Source: Monosporascus cannonballus
Taxonomy: Eukaryota; Ascomycota; Sordariomycetes; Xylariales
Direction: 5' to 3'
Length of the DNA stretch: 64,000 nucleotides
NCBI GenBank assembly: GCA_004154925.1
Contig: QJNS01000174.1
Span: forward strand, 415 to 64,414
This document shows, piece by piece, positions 22,797 to 36,754 of the stretch. The first letter of the stretch is position 1. Each line of letters starts with the position of its first letter. The translations under genes and the position numbers were made by a program. Under the pieces are notes generated by a model. That model made no database searches and was not told the DNA's origin. It was given only the letters and a program-made list of their open reading frames with translations.

Positions 22797-23489
22797 CATT
22801 TTCTGTTGCTAAGTAACGCCTAGATTTAAATTAATATTTTCTAAGTTTTTTTTTTAATTTTACAGTAATGTCTTAAAATTTAAAAATTTAATAAATTATT
22901 AATATTATTAAAGCTTTATAAGCTTAATTAAGTTATATACTATTATGATATTAATAAGTATTTATTCGACTTTTATTATTTTTATTGTATAAATTTGGTA
23001 AAGCTAGTAATTATAGACGTTAACGTATTTTAGCTTTGTAATTAAGCATATAATTTCTGTAATAATTAATTATATTGTTTATTTATCATTTACTTTAATA
23101 ATGAACTTTTTTATTTAACTTTAACCTAATAATTTTAAATAGCCTTAGTATAAAAAAGCTTTTTTAACAGTTTATAATAAGGTTAAAAGTTTAACTTCCG
23201 TATTTAAAGCAATAACTCTATCTTATTTATTAATTTTTTATATAATAAAGTTATCGAAAATAATAGAATAAATCCCTAGAAAAATTTCCGGTTAAGGTTA
23301 TCTGCAAAGAAAACGTTATTTACGTATAAAAATAATCGTACGTCAGAATTTTCGTCTCTTTCAAATTTTAGGGTTAAAGTACGTATGGAATAAGCATAAA
23401 AATAACCTTATTAACAGCGTTAAAATAGGTGAAATTTAAATTTTTATATTATCGTAATAAATAAGAACTAATTTTAAATAAATCTAGAC
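22797..23489. other. RIP-degraded AT-rich sequence, unassigned
   Basis: This lies left of the recognisable reverse transcriptase part of element B copy B1 and may be its eroded upstream region. No motif survives well enough to assign it. Confidence 0.5.
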
Positions 23490-23817
23490 AAATAGTAATA
23501 GTTCTATACAAGTATATATATAATACGTTTATAAGGTAATTTAAGTTTTATAAAACGTTAATTTATTAATTTATATTAAAAAAGTTAATTTCATAAACAG
23601 TAAATAAGATATTTAGGATATATTATTATTTTAGAATATTTAAGTAAAGTTGTCAAAATATGGTAATAATTAGAAAATAATAAACGTTAAATATAATAAA
23701 ACTTATAGATATTTTAGATTTGTTAATTATTATAAGAAATTTATTTGGAATTTTAGTAAAATTATTGCATTTTTAATTAATTTTATTAATTTTCTATTTA
23801 AATAAACGTTATAAACG
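23490..23817 (+). mobile_element. Gypsy-like element B, copy B1, left part: end of reverse transcriptase
   Basis: RIP-damaged codons still spell the end of a Gypsy RT and its connection to RNase H. An alternation of stops with residues matches KCEFH, then LGYII, then a FxxFVNYYKKFIWNFSKIIA block (about 23,700-23,780). It aligns base for base with copy B2 at 45,390-45,740, nearly all differences being transitions. It is cut at 23817 by element A1, and the B reading resumes at 38468. Confidence 0.75.
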
Positions 23818-24023
23818 TGTAAGAATATAGCCCTCATAAGGATAAGGCTGGTAGCCGACCAGCCACCGATCAGCCACCGACCTACTTATTAATATAAATT
23901 TACCATCTGGCAGCTAATAGGAAACGCCAGATAGAAATAACTTAATATATTTATTTTTTGGAATCTGTTTTACAATTAATCGGAAATTATCTTACCTAAT
24001 TTATAGTTATCCATTATTTTATA
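23818..24023 (+). repeat. 5' LTR of A1 (family A LTR, 206 bp)
   Basis: It begins TGTAAGAATATAG and ends TTTATA, the RIP product of CTTACA. The middle holds the family's marker strings, such as GGTAGCCGACCAG and CATCTGGCAGCTAAT. This is one of the most mutated copies. Confidence 0.9.
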
Positions 24024-25269
24024 ATTTTTTTATCTGTTATAAAAGATAATACGATAATTATTAAAAGCAGAGCTCGCCGACTGTAAAACGAACCTAGGTT
24101 ATTAGTTAAAAAGATTACCGATCGGAACCTAATTAACGAATAATCAATTACGGTACGAAAATAGGCAAAAAAACTTATAACGAAATTTTAATAAGTAAAA
24201 AATTATAATTCCCAAAATCTTAAATCCCTTTATATATATAATAAAGATACGTTTTAATAATTATTAATTAAATAATTAAAAAACGGACGTAATATAACGA
24301 ATATATTTTAAAATTTAAAATTAAAAAAAATAAACTTTTTAATAATAACCAGATTTTAAAAATTATTTATTAATAAAACGAATAATATTCGGAATTATTC
24401 CGGTAATTAATTAAATAATAAATAATAACATAAATTAAAAAAATTAAAATTTTATAAGTTAATTATAATATCGTTATAAAAATTTAGAAGCAATAAACGA
24501 ATATTGCGTTATAATTATCCGAAATTTTCCGAACTCGTATTAATTAAAAAAAATATTGAATAAAAATTATTACGGAAATTTATACCGAAAAATTAAAATA
24601 AAATATTTTTACTTATATTTAATAAGTTATAGGCCTTATAAACGTTTTTATTACGAATATTTAATAATTATATTACATTATACTTGATTATTTTAATTAT
24701 AAAAAGAAATAAAAAATAAAAAATTTATAGATTTTTATTAAGAAAAATTACGTAAATCCTAAGTTTCTCGATAAGGAATATAAGGAATAATTTATAAAAT
24801 TACGATAATAATCCGATTAATTATTATTAAACTTTTACGTCAAATAAAAATTTTTAATTTATAAAATAAAATTTATAAATATATTTAATCCGGAAAACGA
24901 TTAAAATAATAAATATTTTATTTTTAATTATTTTTATAAATTAATATTAAAGTTACGAAATACCTTATTATAAAAAAACGTTAAATTAAAATAAATTAAT
25001 GACGTAATAAATAAGGTAAAACGTTATTAAAATATTTAAAAAAAACAAAAGAAAATCGATTATTGTTTATTAAAGATATTAATAAAAATAAATAATTTTA
25101 TTTTAACGTTTTTAAAAAAAGTCCTTAAAACAAATTAAAAACGTTATATAAAAATAATAAAAACCGTAAATACTTTTATATTTGGAGAGTAAATAATTGC
25201 CGATTTAATTCCGATCGGAATATAGCCGTATAATTTAATATCTTTAATTTTTATAAAAACTTATTTAAA

Positions 25270-25311
25270 TGTTATAATTATAAGAAATTAAGTTATAAAA
25301 GCATAAATTAT
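25270..25311 (+). other. Decayed Gag CCHC zinc knuckle of A1
   Basis: Codons are TGT at 25270, then TAT in place of the second Cys (25279), the His (25294) and the last Cys (25309), with spacing C-x2-C-x4-H-x4-C. Each change is a C-to-T or G-to-A transition. The same knuckle is seen in A3 at 63894-63935. Confidence 0.75.
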
Positions 25312-28300
25312 AAATTCAAAAAATAGGAAAATTCTATTATTCCGGCTATATAAATATAAATTTCCGAAAACCGTATAAAATATTATAATATATAATAATA
25401 AATTAAATTAATCCCTAAACGTAAACCTAAAAAAAAGCCGGAAAAAGTATATACGTTTAATTTATTTCGGCTAATAATTATAAAATAATTAAAATAAAAC
25501 CGCTTTTTAAAAAAAGGTATTTATTAAAAGAAATACGGAAAATATAATAATATAAATAAATATAAATACCGGAATATAAATAAATATTATAAGTAAGAAA
25601 TTAACGAAAAAATTTAATTTTTAATTAATTTTCGTAAATATTTTAAGTTTTATTAATATTAACGATATATATATTAAATATTATAAGGTTTACAAAATTT
25701 TTTTTAATATAATAAATAATAATAAAAATAAACGAAAATTTAAATAAACTTATTTTATAATATATTATAATTAAACAATATCCGACTTTTTATTATTTAA
25801 ACTCGGAATAAATAAATTAAGGATTTTACGAAATATAATTATATATTAATAATTATACGGATTATTATAAAAGGTTAATAAATAAAAAATTATAAACTTA
25901 ACCTTTTCCGGTAAACAAATTTATATTGTTAATTTAAAAAATTTAACCGAAAAATTAAATATTTTAAAATTCGGAAAATAATAAAAATAAAAGATAATTA
26001 ATTTTTTATATATTTAAAAAATTTCCAGTAAATATATTTTGAAAAAATAACGAAAAAAATATTTTAATTATTAAGGGCGGAATATGTAATAAATTTAATT
26101 TTAAGAAAAATACCTTTATTCGGTTTAATTTACCTTATTTCGAAAACTTAAAAAAATATTCGAAAAATATATCCGAAAAAAGTTAAAAAAAAGCCGGATA
26201 CGTTATGCGAAAACGGATATAAAGGTATTAATATTATTTATACTTAAAAACGGTAATTTTTAATTAAACGTTAATTATAAGGGGCTAAATTAAATAACGA
26301 TAAAAAATTAATATTTTTTATTTTTAATTTTACAAATGATAAATTACCTAAGGTTAATTAACGTATTTTCGAAAATTAATTTTAAAGATATTTATTACCG
26401 TATTAAAATTAAAAAAACTAATTAATAAAAACCCGTTTTCCAAATGTAATACGGATAATTTAAATATACGGTTATATTATTTGGTTTTATTAATACGTTA
26501 ATTAGGTTTTAGATTTAAATATATAAGGTATTAATTAAATTAATTAATTATATGTACGTAATATATTTAAATAATATAATTATTTATTTGGATAACAAAA
26601 AAGAATATACAAAATATTTTTAATTAATTTATAAATAATTATTATAATATTAATTATTTAAAAAAACGTTTAAATACGAAATTTGTTTTAAAAAAATAAA
26701 GTTTTTAAAATTTGTAATTAATACCGACGGTTTAGAAATAAACCGTTAACGGGTTAATATTATCGAAGCGTGGCCAAAATTAAAGTTAATTTATAATATT
26801 TAAATATTTTTAGGATTTGCAAATTTTTTTCGGAAATTTATTGCTTATTATTCGTATATTATTAAATTTATTATTAGGCTTTTAAAAAAAACGTAAGGCA
26901 AAAATAAAGTAGTAAAATTTAAATAATCCGAAAAAATTAAAAAGATGTTCCGAAATTTAAAAGATATTTTTTAATCGGTAATTAGTTTCTGATATTAAAA
27001 TAATATTAAAAATATTAAAGTTAAAATAAACCCTTATTAAAAATTATATTAAAATATTTTTATAAAAATATAAAAGATATTAACGTTTAATTATATATTA
27101 ATTATAAAAAATAAATTTAATCGAAAAATAATACGTTATAAAGTAATAAAAATTATTCGTAATTATAAAAAACTTTAAATATTAACGGTAATATTTTAAA
27201 AATACGGAAAAACCTTTTTTAATATTTATCGATTATATGGCATTAAAGGATATAATAAAGGCGCCGGTACGTAACCTTAAAAAAGAATTAACCTGATAAA
27301 TTTATTATTTTACGTAATTTAATTTTAAAATTTAATATTAATTAGGCGTTATTAATCCGACGGATAAATTATTTAAATACCCGGATTATATATTAAGGGA
27401 AATCGCGTATAAAAACGTAATTTTTATATTATTTAAAAAACTTAAATTTATAAATAATATACCGAAAAACGTACGGAAAAGGGTTATAAATATATAATAC
27501 GATTTAAAATATTATAAAAAGTTAAAAGGCCTTATAAAGATAATATAGAATTTATTCGTTATAAAATTCTTAAATAAATTTCAGATAACGGAAATTTAAG
27601 TAATTATTATTTGTATAAAAAAAGCGGAGAACTTTTGATATATAATTATAGAAAATTTTCGAAAAAAAAATAAAAAATTATATATTAATTAAATTTATTA
27701 TTTATAAATAATAATATAAATATAAATTATAATAATAATATAATTAACGGTTAAATAATAATAACCGTAAATTATAACCGTATTACGATTAAATTATAAA
27801 AAGTTTAAAGCAAACGAAATTAATATAAAAATTATTATTTACAATTAATATATTTTATATTTCTTAACGAAAAAATTGGCCAAAAATAAAATAATATTTT
27901 AATTAAAAACTTTCCGATAATTTTATAATTAATTTCGAAAATTATAAATTAAAGATTTAAATATTATAAAATTAATACGGATAATTAAATATTAAACCAG
28001 AATAAAAAAATATTTTTTGGACTTAAATAAGATTTTATATTATCGGGATAAATTCGTAATTTTGTTATAAAACGTTTTACGAAAATAATTAATTAATTAA
28101 TATTATAATAATTTAAAAATAAAATATATCAAATATATCCGTACGTTAAAATTAATAATTAAAAAGTTTTATTAAGAAAATACGGCGAATAATATTTAAA
28201 AATATACTAAATAATATCGAAATTAATAAGGCATAATAAAGTTATGTTATAAATTATATAAATAATTATAGCCCTTATCGTTATTTAAATAATTTTCTAA

Positions 28301-29493
28301 AAAATCTTATGAAATTTTATTACGGGATTTCCTAAAAGTTTAAATTTAAATAGGTTAAAGTACGACGTAATTCTGGTGATCGTCAACCGTTTTATGAAAT
28401 TAAAATTATTTATTTTTATAATTAAAACCTTAATTGTAATTAAATTAGCCTAATTATTTTACGACAAAATTAAATGCAAATTTAATACGTTAATCGGAAT
28501 TATTAATAATAAAAATAAATTATTAACGAATTAATTTTAAGCGGAATTTTATAAAAAATAAAAAGTAAAACGGCAAATATTAATTATTTATTATCCGTAA
28601 ATTAATAAGTAAACGGAATATATATATTAGGTTTTAAAATATTATTTCTATAATTATATTAATAAATATTAAAATAATTAAATAAAATTATTACGAAATG
28701 TAAAATTTATATATAATAATATGTAAAATGTATTTATTAGCTGTTTTTTATTTGAAATTTTATATGGATATTATTTAAAAATAATGGAATATTTTTTTAT
28801 AAAGGTTTAAGGAATAAGTATAAGGAATTAAGGAACGTTTTAAGAAAATGGCGGTTATTCGTTAAATAATATACAAATATTAAAAGAAAATAGTAATAAC
28901 TTAAAACAAAAATTATAATTAATGCCATACGTTTATAAAATTTTAATTAAGTTAAAAAGTATATTTATTAATTAAGAAATTTAAATTTAAAAATAAACAA
29001 TTCCTATTTATTTATATCTGGGTTACGATTAAGGAATAAGTAAGTTTTTAAATATATAAAGTAATTTTTCTTATTAAATATTAATAAATATATAATATAT
29101 TTTTAATATTTTTATTAAAACTATAATATAACCGGAAACCGAATAACGTTTAAATAACATTGCCGGATTTAATAAAAAAATAAAAAGAATAAATAATAAA
29201 AGATATTATTTGTTACCGAAATAACCGGGGGTAACGTAAATATTTAATTAAATAAGAAATTTAACTTGTTAAATATAATACGTAAAAATTTTAAAAATAT
29301 TTCGAATATATATTTAAAATATTATAACGTTATAAAAAAATTTAAATATATATATAAGAAATAAGATAATTTAAAAACCGTAAATTAATAATAATTTAAT
29401 CGGAAATTAATTACTTAATAATTATAAAAATTATAAAAAATAATTTTAAATAAAACTAAAATATTAATATTAAAGTATTATTTAATTATATAA

Positions 29494-29924
29494 TGTTACG
29501 TTCAGAAGGGATTCCACTAGGCCCAAAGGAGGCCTAGGAAATTAGAGACGCTCGGGATCTCCACCTTCTATCGGATAAACCTCGGGTTTCTGTCAATTTC
29601 CAAAGATACCAGGAAATTCGTGGACGACAGATATTATGGTTTTTCGAAATCCCCAGAAACCATAAAAAATATAAAAGATAAGAAAGATATATAAAGTTTG
29701 GGTTTTTTATGTAAATAGCCACTTATTTAATTTTTCGTTTTTTAATTATTAATTTAAGTTTTTAGCCAGAAATAATTATACCGTTTTTTAATTAAAAAAG
29801 GAATACCTTAAAATTTCCTTAACGAATATATTAAATTATTTTTCGCCTTATTATTACCTATAAATTAAAACCTTTTTCGGATATTATTTATATTTTTAGG
29901 TAAATATATAATAGGTTCGTTATA
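29494..29924 (+). repeat. 5' LTR of element D (431 bp)
   Basis: It starts TGTTACGTTCAG and ends CGTTATA, probably from CGTTACA. It differs from the 3' LTR mainly by transitions and is somewhat more AT-rich. Confidence 0.92.
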
Positions 29925-31241
29925 TTTTAATAATTTTTTAATTAATAGCCGACGGATAATTTATTGCTTAATTAGGGTATAAGTTTTTTTAAATTTAATG
30001 CAAATAATAATATAGGACGATATTTAAAAAACAAACAGTATATATAATTCCCGTTATTAATTAAGGAAATATTATTAATAAGATTTAACGATTTACCGCT
30101 TATTAAAAAATTTTCCAATTAATTAATAATATGGTACCCTTTATTATTCGATTTTAAGGAAGCCCGTTATTTTCGTAACCTAGATAATAACTTACCCCGG
30201 CCCCTAAGGATATTATTAAAGTCCAGGGAGAAAAATTAAAAAAAAAAGCGGCTAAGGAAAAGGTTAAAAAAGAATATAAGGCCGAAAGCCAAAAAAAAAA
30301 AACCTATTACGAAAAAGAAATTAAATGCCTTAATAATAAAAGTCTGAACCTTAAAAAAAAAAAATGTTCGGCTTATAAAAGGAAAAAAACCAGCTTTTCC
30401 TTAGTTTAGCTCCCTTAAAGGGCGAAGCCAAGGGGCCGGCTACCGACCCCTTTCGCTGGACCTAAGGCGAACGTAAGAAAAAGTTTCGACCTTGTTATTG
30501 TTCGGCGTAATTTGGATATAGGAAAAAGTTATTTTACCCCCTGGTTATTATGGAATGCCAGATATTAAGGGTTATAAGTTAATTCCCCTTAAGCCTTACG
30601 ACGGATTAAAAGACCTTAATAGATTTTTGGTTTAAGCAAGGCTTTACCTTAAATTTTATAAGAATTCTTTGCCGGAGGAATATCAAAAAGTAATAATTAT
30701 CTTTTAACTGCTAATCGGACAAATTCGTTAATAATTTGAACCCATTTTGACGGATTACCTTAAGAAATATCTAAAAAAATTTTCGGATTTTATTAATTAT
30801 ATTTTTAGCGATTACGAAAATTTTTTAAAAAAAATGCGCGCTTTATTCGGTAATCCCGATAAGGAATAAAACGTTATTAAGTAATTTTATTTTTTTCATT
30901 AAACCAAGTTAATATCTGAATATACGACAAAATTTAACCGTTTGGCCGTTATTTCGAATTTATTAAAAAGCGCGTTATTTTATCCTTATTATAATAGCCT
31001 AAAACCTTAAATCAAAAACAAGTTATATATGAAATTTAAGATTAAATCTTTTGCAAAATATATAAATAAGGTTATTATCGCCGACCGACAAACTTTTAAT
31101 CGGTATTTCGAAAAAAAAAGGACCGACAAATAAGGTAACGATAAAAGCTTTAATAGCCGAACCAAAAAGGATAAGGGCAAGCCTTAAAAAAAAGCGAATT
31201 CCGTTTCGAAAAAGCCTAAGAAAAACAAGTTTAAAATAAAA

Positions 31242-31283
31242 TGTTTCAATTATGGCAAAAAGGGGTATTTTAAAAGCGAATAT
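31242..31283 (+). other. Decayed Gag CCHC zinc knuckle of D
   Basis: Reads C-F-N-Y-G-K-K-G-Y-F-K-S-E-Y. The first Cys is kept. The second Cys, the His and the last Cys are Tyr, all by RIP-type transitions. A short open frame (31252-31437 +) here is a remnant of Gag. Confidence 0.8.
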
Positions 31284-33146
31284 CGCTCCCTTACCAAAAG
31301 GAACTCCAAAAAGGGAGGAATTTCTTAACCCCAGAAAAAAGCCAAAACGGCTAAACAAAAAACTGATAATAAGGCAAAAAAGGAAAAAAAAAAAGTTAAT
31401 TCGATTTCCTTTTAGCCAGAATTTATTATTACCATAATTACTTAAATCCAAAACGATAACCTAAAGTACGAAAATTATCTTATTTGCCAGGACTTTAAGG
31501 TTAAAGCTTATAAATATTATCCCGGATAAACGGCTTCCAGGATAACCATAAAGTTAAAATATTAATATTACTTTAATTCCCAGAAATATAAAATACATAT
31601 AAAGGATAATTAACTTTAACCAAATATTAATAATTACGGATAATTATCCCCAAAGTTTTACGAATTCCTAAAATGTACCATTTACAAAAAAATATTATCG
31701 GTAAACCCTTACGACTTATTACATTTTATTACTTATTATTAAAACAATTATTTTATTTATCTTAAAGCCAAAAAAAATAATAACTTTTGGCCCGGATAAA
31801 ATAATAAAACTTTTACCGAATTAAACGATAAATACCGATATACTAAAATTCCCCAATAATTAGAATACCTTAAGTCTTATTATTTACATCCCGAATCAGA
31901 ACGGAATCAAAAAGCTATATCGTAAGGATATTTATGTTATTTCCCGATATTTTATATCCAATACGAATTCCTAAATATAGGAATACCTTTTTCGGAAATT
32001 TACTTTTCTGATCCCATAACTCGGGAAATATGGAACAAAAAGGTAAGCCAAAAAAAGAACCAGATTTTGAAGCCCTAGTACAAGTATGGCAAGAAAACAT
32101 GGTTCCGGTACAAAAACAACCAATATACCAAACATATTGTTAAAAAAGCTCGCAAATAAAGGTTCGCTTAAGTCGGAAACTATCAGAAATCAAAAAATTA
32201 TAAAGGCCTTCGAAAATAAGGTATCAAAAAATCCTAATTAATAAAACCTTATACGAAATAACGAAAAAAATGCGTAACTAAATTAAGATCCTTTTCCGAT
32301 ATAAAGGTAAGGTACTTAAAGCCATAATTAATTCCGGAATAAAAGGTAATTTTATTTCTCCCGTAATAACGGAAAAATATTAAATTCCCTGGAAATACAA
32401 GTTAAAATCTTATAAATTACGTACGGTGGACGGCAACTTATCCATTTACGAAAACGGACGAATTTTTCGAAAAACGGAGAAATTCCTAATACAAATTTAA
32501 GGATACCAAAAACGCGTTTTACTGGATATCGCTAATATTTCCGGATACGATATTATCCTAGGAATACCTTAATTTTATTCCAATAACTTACGGATTAATT
32601 AAAAAAAACGAATATTTTCCTGGGACGAAATACCAAATAAAAATAATCGAGAAATTTGTTATATTATCAAAAAAATACGGGTTTTTAATTAGATCTTTAC
32701 GGTACCTCCGGAATATTAAGGATTTAAAAAATTATTTAAAAACAAAGAAAATTACGAATTACCGCCATACGGTTAATAGGATTACCGGATACCTATCAAA
32801 AAAAAGCATTATCCTAAGTTTTATAAAATTTACCATATAAACCTAAAAAAATTAAAAACTTTATGGAAAAACATATAATTAAATTTGAAAAAAAAAATAT
32901 ATTTAACCTTTTAACTCCTTTGTTAAATATCTAATCCTTATGGTATTAAAAATTAAAAATGGCAAACAAAAAATTAATAAAAACAGAAATCCTATTTACC
33001 GAAAAATGATCGATTATAAATAATTAAATAATATTATAATTAAAAATAAATATCCTTTAATTTTTATGAATACCTTAAAGGAAAATACTAACAAAGCCAA
33101 ATAATTTACGGCGTTTAATTTTCGCAATAATTATTACCGTATTAAA

Positions 33147-33365
33147 ATGGCCAAAGGAGAAAAATGGAAAATAACATTTAAAATAATATATGGATTTTAC
33201 GAATATAAAGTAATGCTTATGGGACTTACTAACGCTTCCGCTAATTTCCAAAACTTAATAATAATTATTTTCCGACAATTTTTGGATAAATTCGTATTTG
33301 TTTATTTCGACGATATTTTCATTTATTCCGAAACCCTAAAAAAGTACAAAAAATATATCGCTTAA
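33147..33365 (+). pseudogene. Reverse transcriptase palm fragment of D
   Basis: An open stretch of 72 codons retains GLTNASANFQN and the catalytic YFDD box followed by IFIYSETL. These are the finger-palm landmarks of Gypsy reverse transcriptases, with F for the usual L in YLDD. It is a surviving piece of a broken polyprotein, not an independent gene. Confidence 0.85.
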
Positions 33366-35479
33366 GTACTTAAAACTTTGGACAAAATTAATATTCGAAT
33401 TAACCTTATTAAAAATATATGGCGTACCCAGAAATTAGATTTTTTGGGATTTACTTTTATATTAGGACAAATTTAAATTTAATATTTTAAATTAAAAGTA
33501 ATTAAGGATTAACTTATCCCTAATAAGGCGACTATTATAAACATCCGACAGATCTTAGGATTTACGGATTACGTACGCGGCATAATTAAGGGATATAAAG
33601 ATATAATCAGGCCTTTAACGAAATTTACTACTAAGGAATACGTTAGGAAAAAATTCGAACTTCCAGAAAAAACAAAAAAAATATTCCGGGAATTAAAAAA
33701 AGTAATTACTAGCGGACTTATTGTAAAAATACCAAATCCAGACAAAACGAAACGACTAAAAACAAATATTTTAAAATATGCCCTAGGCGCAATTTTAAAA
33801 TAATAAAAAGGTAACGGCAAATAATATCTAATAGCATATTACTTTAAAACATTCCGAAATGCAAAATTTAAATACCAGATTTATAACAAAAAGTTATTGG
33901 CAATTATTAATATTTTTAAAAAATAAGAACTTTTCTTTAACAAAATAAAAAAACCTTTTAATATTTACTTTAATTACAAAAATCTTACGCAATTTATAAA
34001 AGCCTAAAAACTAAATAAACGATATGAAAAATAATGGATTTTTTTATCCAGATTCAATTTCAAAATATATTATATCAAAAGAAAAAAAAATATCCAAACG
34101 GATATTTTTAATCGCAAAAAAAATTACGATTCCAAAATTCCCAAAAAAAACATATAAATATTATAATATAATAAAAATAAAATTATATATTTATATAAGA
34201 TAATAAAAAAACCAATTACTGAATTATTAATACGGTTCCGGAATTTTTACGATATAAAAAAATAAAAGGAAATCTAATAACTAAAAAGATAACCCAAAAA
34301 TTAATTATTATATTATGGCAAAATCTATGTTCCTAAGGATTAACAAAAATAATTCGTAAAAGAATTTTATGAAAACCTATTACATAAATATTAAGAAATT
34401 TTTAAAATTACCCGACGGTTGCAAAAAAAATATAATTTCCCTAAGTTACGCCGTATGGTTAAAATAACTATTAAAAATTATAACGTTTGTAATAAGGCTA
34501 AGGTAATACGCTATAAGCCTTACGGGCTATTATAACTTACCGACATTCCGGATAAAATATGGAATATTATAATTTAAAACTTTATTATTAATTTATTTTT
34601 ATTTAAAAACCTAATTATTAAAGTCGAATATAACGGAATATAAATAATTATTAATAAATTTATTAAATATGGGTACTTTTTACTTTTCAAAGGAAATATA
34701 ACGGCAAAATAATTAACTTACGTTTTTATTAAATAATACCTTAATAAATATAAAATATTTAAAAAAATTGTTTTAAACCGAAATATGTTATTTACTTTAA
34801 AATTCGGTACCAGTTTTTTTAAATAAATTAATATTAAACTTAAGTTCTCGATAATATATTATTTTTAAACGGATAGCTAAACCGAAAAATTAAATCAAAC
34901 TTTAAAATAATATTTGCGAAATTATGTTAATTATTAATAAGATAATTAGGTAAAATTTTTATTATTAGTACAAATTGCCTATAATATATTAATTAACGAA
35001 AATATGGGCGTATTTTTTTATATAATTATGTACGGATATAATATAAAAATAAAACGACCTAAATAACTGCTTAACAAAATACCAAAAATTATTACGATTA
35101 CCCCAAAAGCAAAAATATTAACCATAAAAATTAAAACGATCCAGGCCCGTTTTCAGAATAAATTACGATTCCTTTAACAACGGATAACCTAATATTATAA
35201 TAAAAAAAAATTAAAAAATTAATTTTAACGAAAAAAGATAAGGTTTACTTGTTACGCCAAAAATAAAACGTAATTTCGAATATTTTATAAATCAAAACAA
35301 AAAAACCTAATAATAAGCTTAATTTTAAAAAATTTAAACCGTTCAAAATTAACGAAATTATTTCCAAAACTAATTACAAATTATTATTATCCAAAAACAT
35401 AAAAATATACCTTATTTTCCATATTTTTTTACTTAAACCAGCACCTAAGAATACCCCGTTAAAAATAAACTTAAAATTC

Positions 35480-35650
35480 GAAAAAAATTTTAACAAATAC
35501 GAAATTAAACGAATACTGGATTTCAAAATGGTTAAAAATAAAATCCAATACTTAGTTAAATAGGAAAAATACTTATATAAAGAAAATACGTAAAAACTAT
35601 TTAACCACTTAACGAATACGATAAACCTGGTTAAAACGTTTTACCGCCAA
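35480..35650 (+). other. Integrase-linked chromodomain remnant of D
   Basis: Reads KYEIKRILDFKM, then KNKIQYLVK followed by stop codons where Trp is expected, then HLTNTINLVKTFYRQNP. This is the chromodomain layout of chromovirus integrases, which in other fungi bind H3K9-methylated chromatin. The aromatic cage residue normally encoded by TGG has been lost to a stop. Confidence 0.8.
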
Positions 35651-36319
35651 AATCCTGACCAACCGTTTCCAATACGGCCAAAATCGCAAGTAACAATAAT
35701 CCCCTACTTAAATTAACCCTTACGGCGCTTTAATCGAAAAAAATAAATACCTTTATTAATATATTTAGCTTTGAAATAAGTTATGTTTGCTCCTTTTCTT
35801 TACAATCCTTTTCCGCATCCAATTTTTCTCGTTCCTTTAATTTATCCATATTTTTAAACTTCCTTTAAATAAACGATACCTCTTTAAAATATAATTATTC
35901 AAATTAACGATCTAACCAAATAATACGATTAAATAATTCTTAAAGTTATTAAATAATTAAACGTTTTTTTTAATTTATCCGGAACTTTTCGGCCCGGATA
36001 TTTTCAAGTAATAAAAGCGAAATATAATTCCCATTACAGGATTAAACATTAGCCGCCAAATAATTTTAATAATTTTTTCGACCTTTTAACATTTTGCAAA
36101 AAAGTTTTTTCTCGAAATAATACGTATACGGCATAATTTCGAAACCAAACTAAAAAATCAATTTAATCAGTTCGTAACGACTTTCAATAAAAAATTTAAT
36201 ACGTTTTCGAAATTTATCCGATATAATTAAATATAATGCTATAACGCAAAAAAGGAAAAGAAATTAAGGACTTACTTTTTTTATCTTTGGGGATAAAGAT
36301 CTTGGAAAGAAAAGAATAA

Positions 36320-36749
36320 TATTACGTTCAAAAAGGACTCCACTAGGCCTAAAAAAGGCCCAGGAAATTGGAAACGCTCGGGATCTCCACCTTCCATCGG
36401 ATAAACCTCGGGTCTTTGTCAATCTCCAAAGACACCAGGAAATTCGTAAACGATAAATACCATAATCTTTTAAGATCCCCAGAAACCATAAAAAACATAA
36501 AGGATAAGAAAAATATATAAGGTTTAGGTCTTTTATGTAAATAGCTACTTACTTAGTTTTTCGTTCCTTAGCTATTAATTTAAGCTTTTAACCAAAAGTA
36601 ACTATACCGTTCTTTAATTAAAAAAAAATACCTTGAAATCTTCTTAACGAACATACTAAATCATTTTTCACCCTATTATTACCTGCAAATCAAAACCCTT
36701 TTCGGATACTGCTCATACCTCCAGGTAGATATATGATAAGTTCGTTATA
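36320..36749 (+). repeat. 3' LTR of element D (430 bp)
   Basis: Colinear with 29494-29924, it retains more G and C (for example CTCGGGATCTCCACCTTCC). It is followed directly by the TSD TATAA. Confidence 0.92.
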
Positions 36750-36754
36750 TATAA

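Larger units (their letters stand above)
29494..36749 (+). mobile_element. Chromodomain Gypsy retrotransposon D (chromovirus), RIP-inactivated
   Basis: This is a complete 7,256-bp element with LTRs at 29494-29924 and 36320-36749, and TSD TATAA at 29489-29493 and 36750-36754. It lies inside A1. Domains run in the order Gag (30,000-31,440, CCHC remains at 31242-31283), protease (about 32,290-32,640, NSGIKGNFIS where the active Asp has become Asn, and YDIILGIP), and RT (32,860-33,420, YFDD at 33303-33314). RNase H follows (33,560-34,130), then integrase (34,440-35,070, including CNKAKVIRYKPYG and the KLNQTLK block), and a C-terminal chromodomain (35,480-35,650, YEIKRILDFKM, QYLVK, then NLVKTFYRQNPDQPFP). 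In-frame stops replace Gln and Trp codons throughout. It is the least degraded autonomous element here, so probably the youngest in the nest. Confidence 0.92.
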
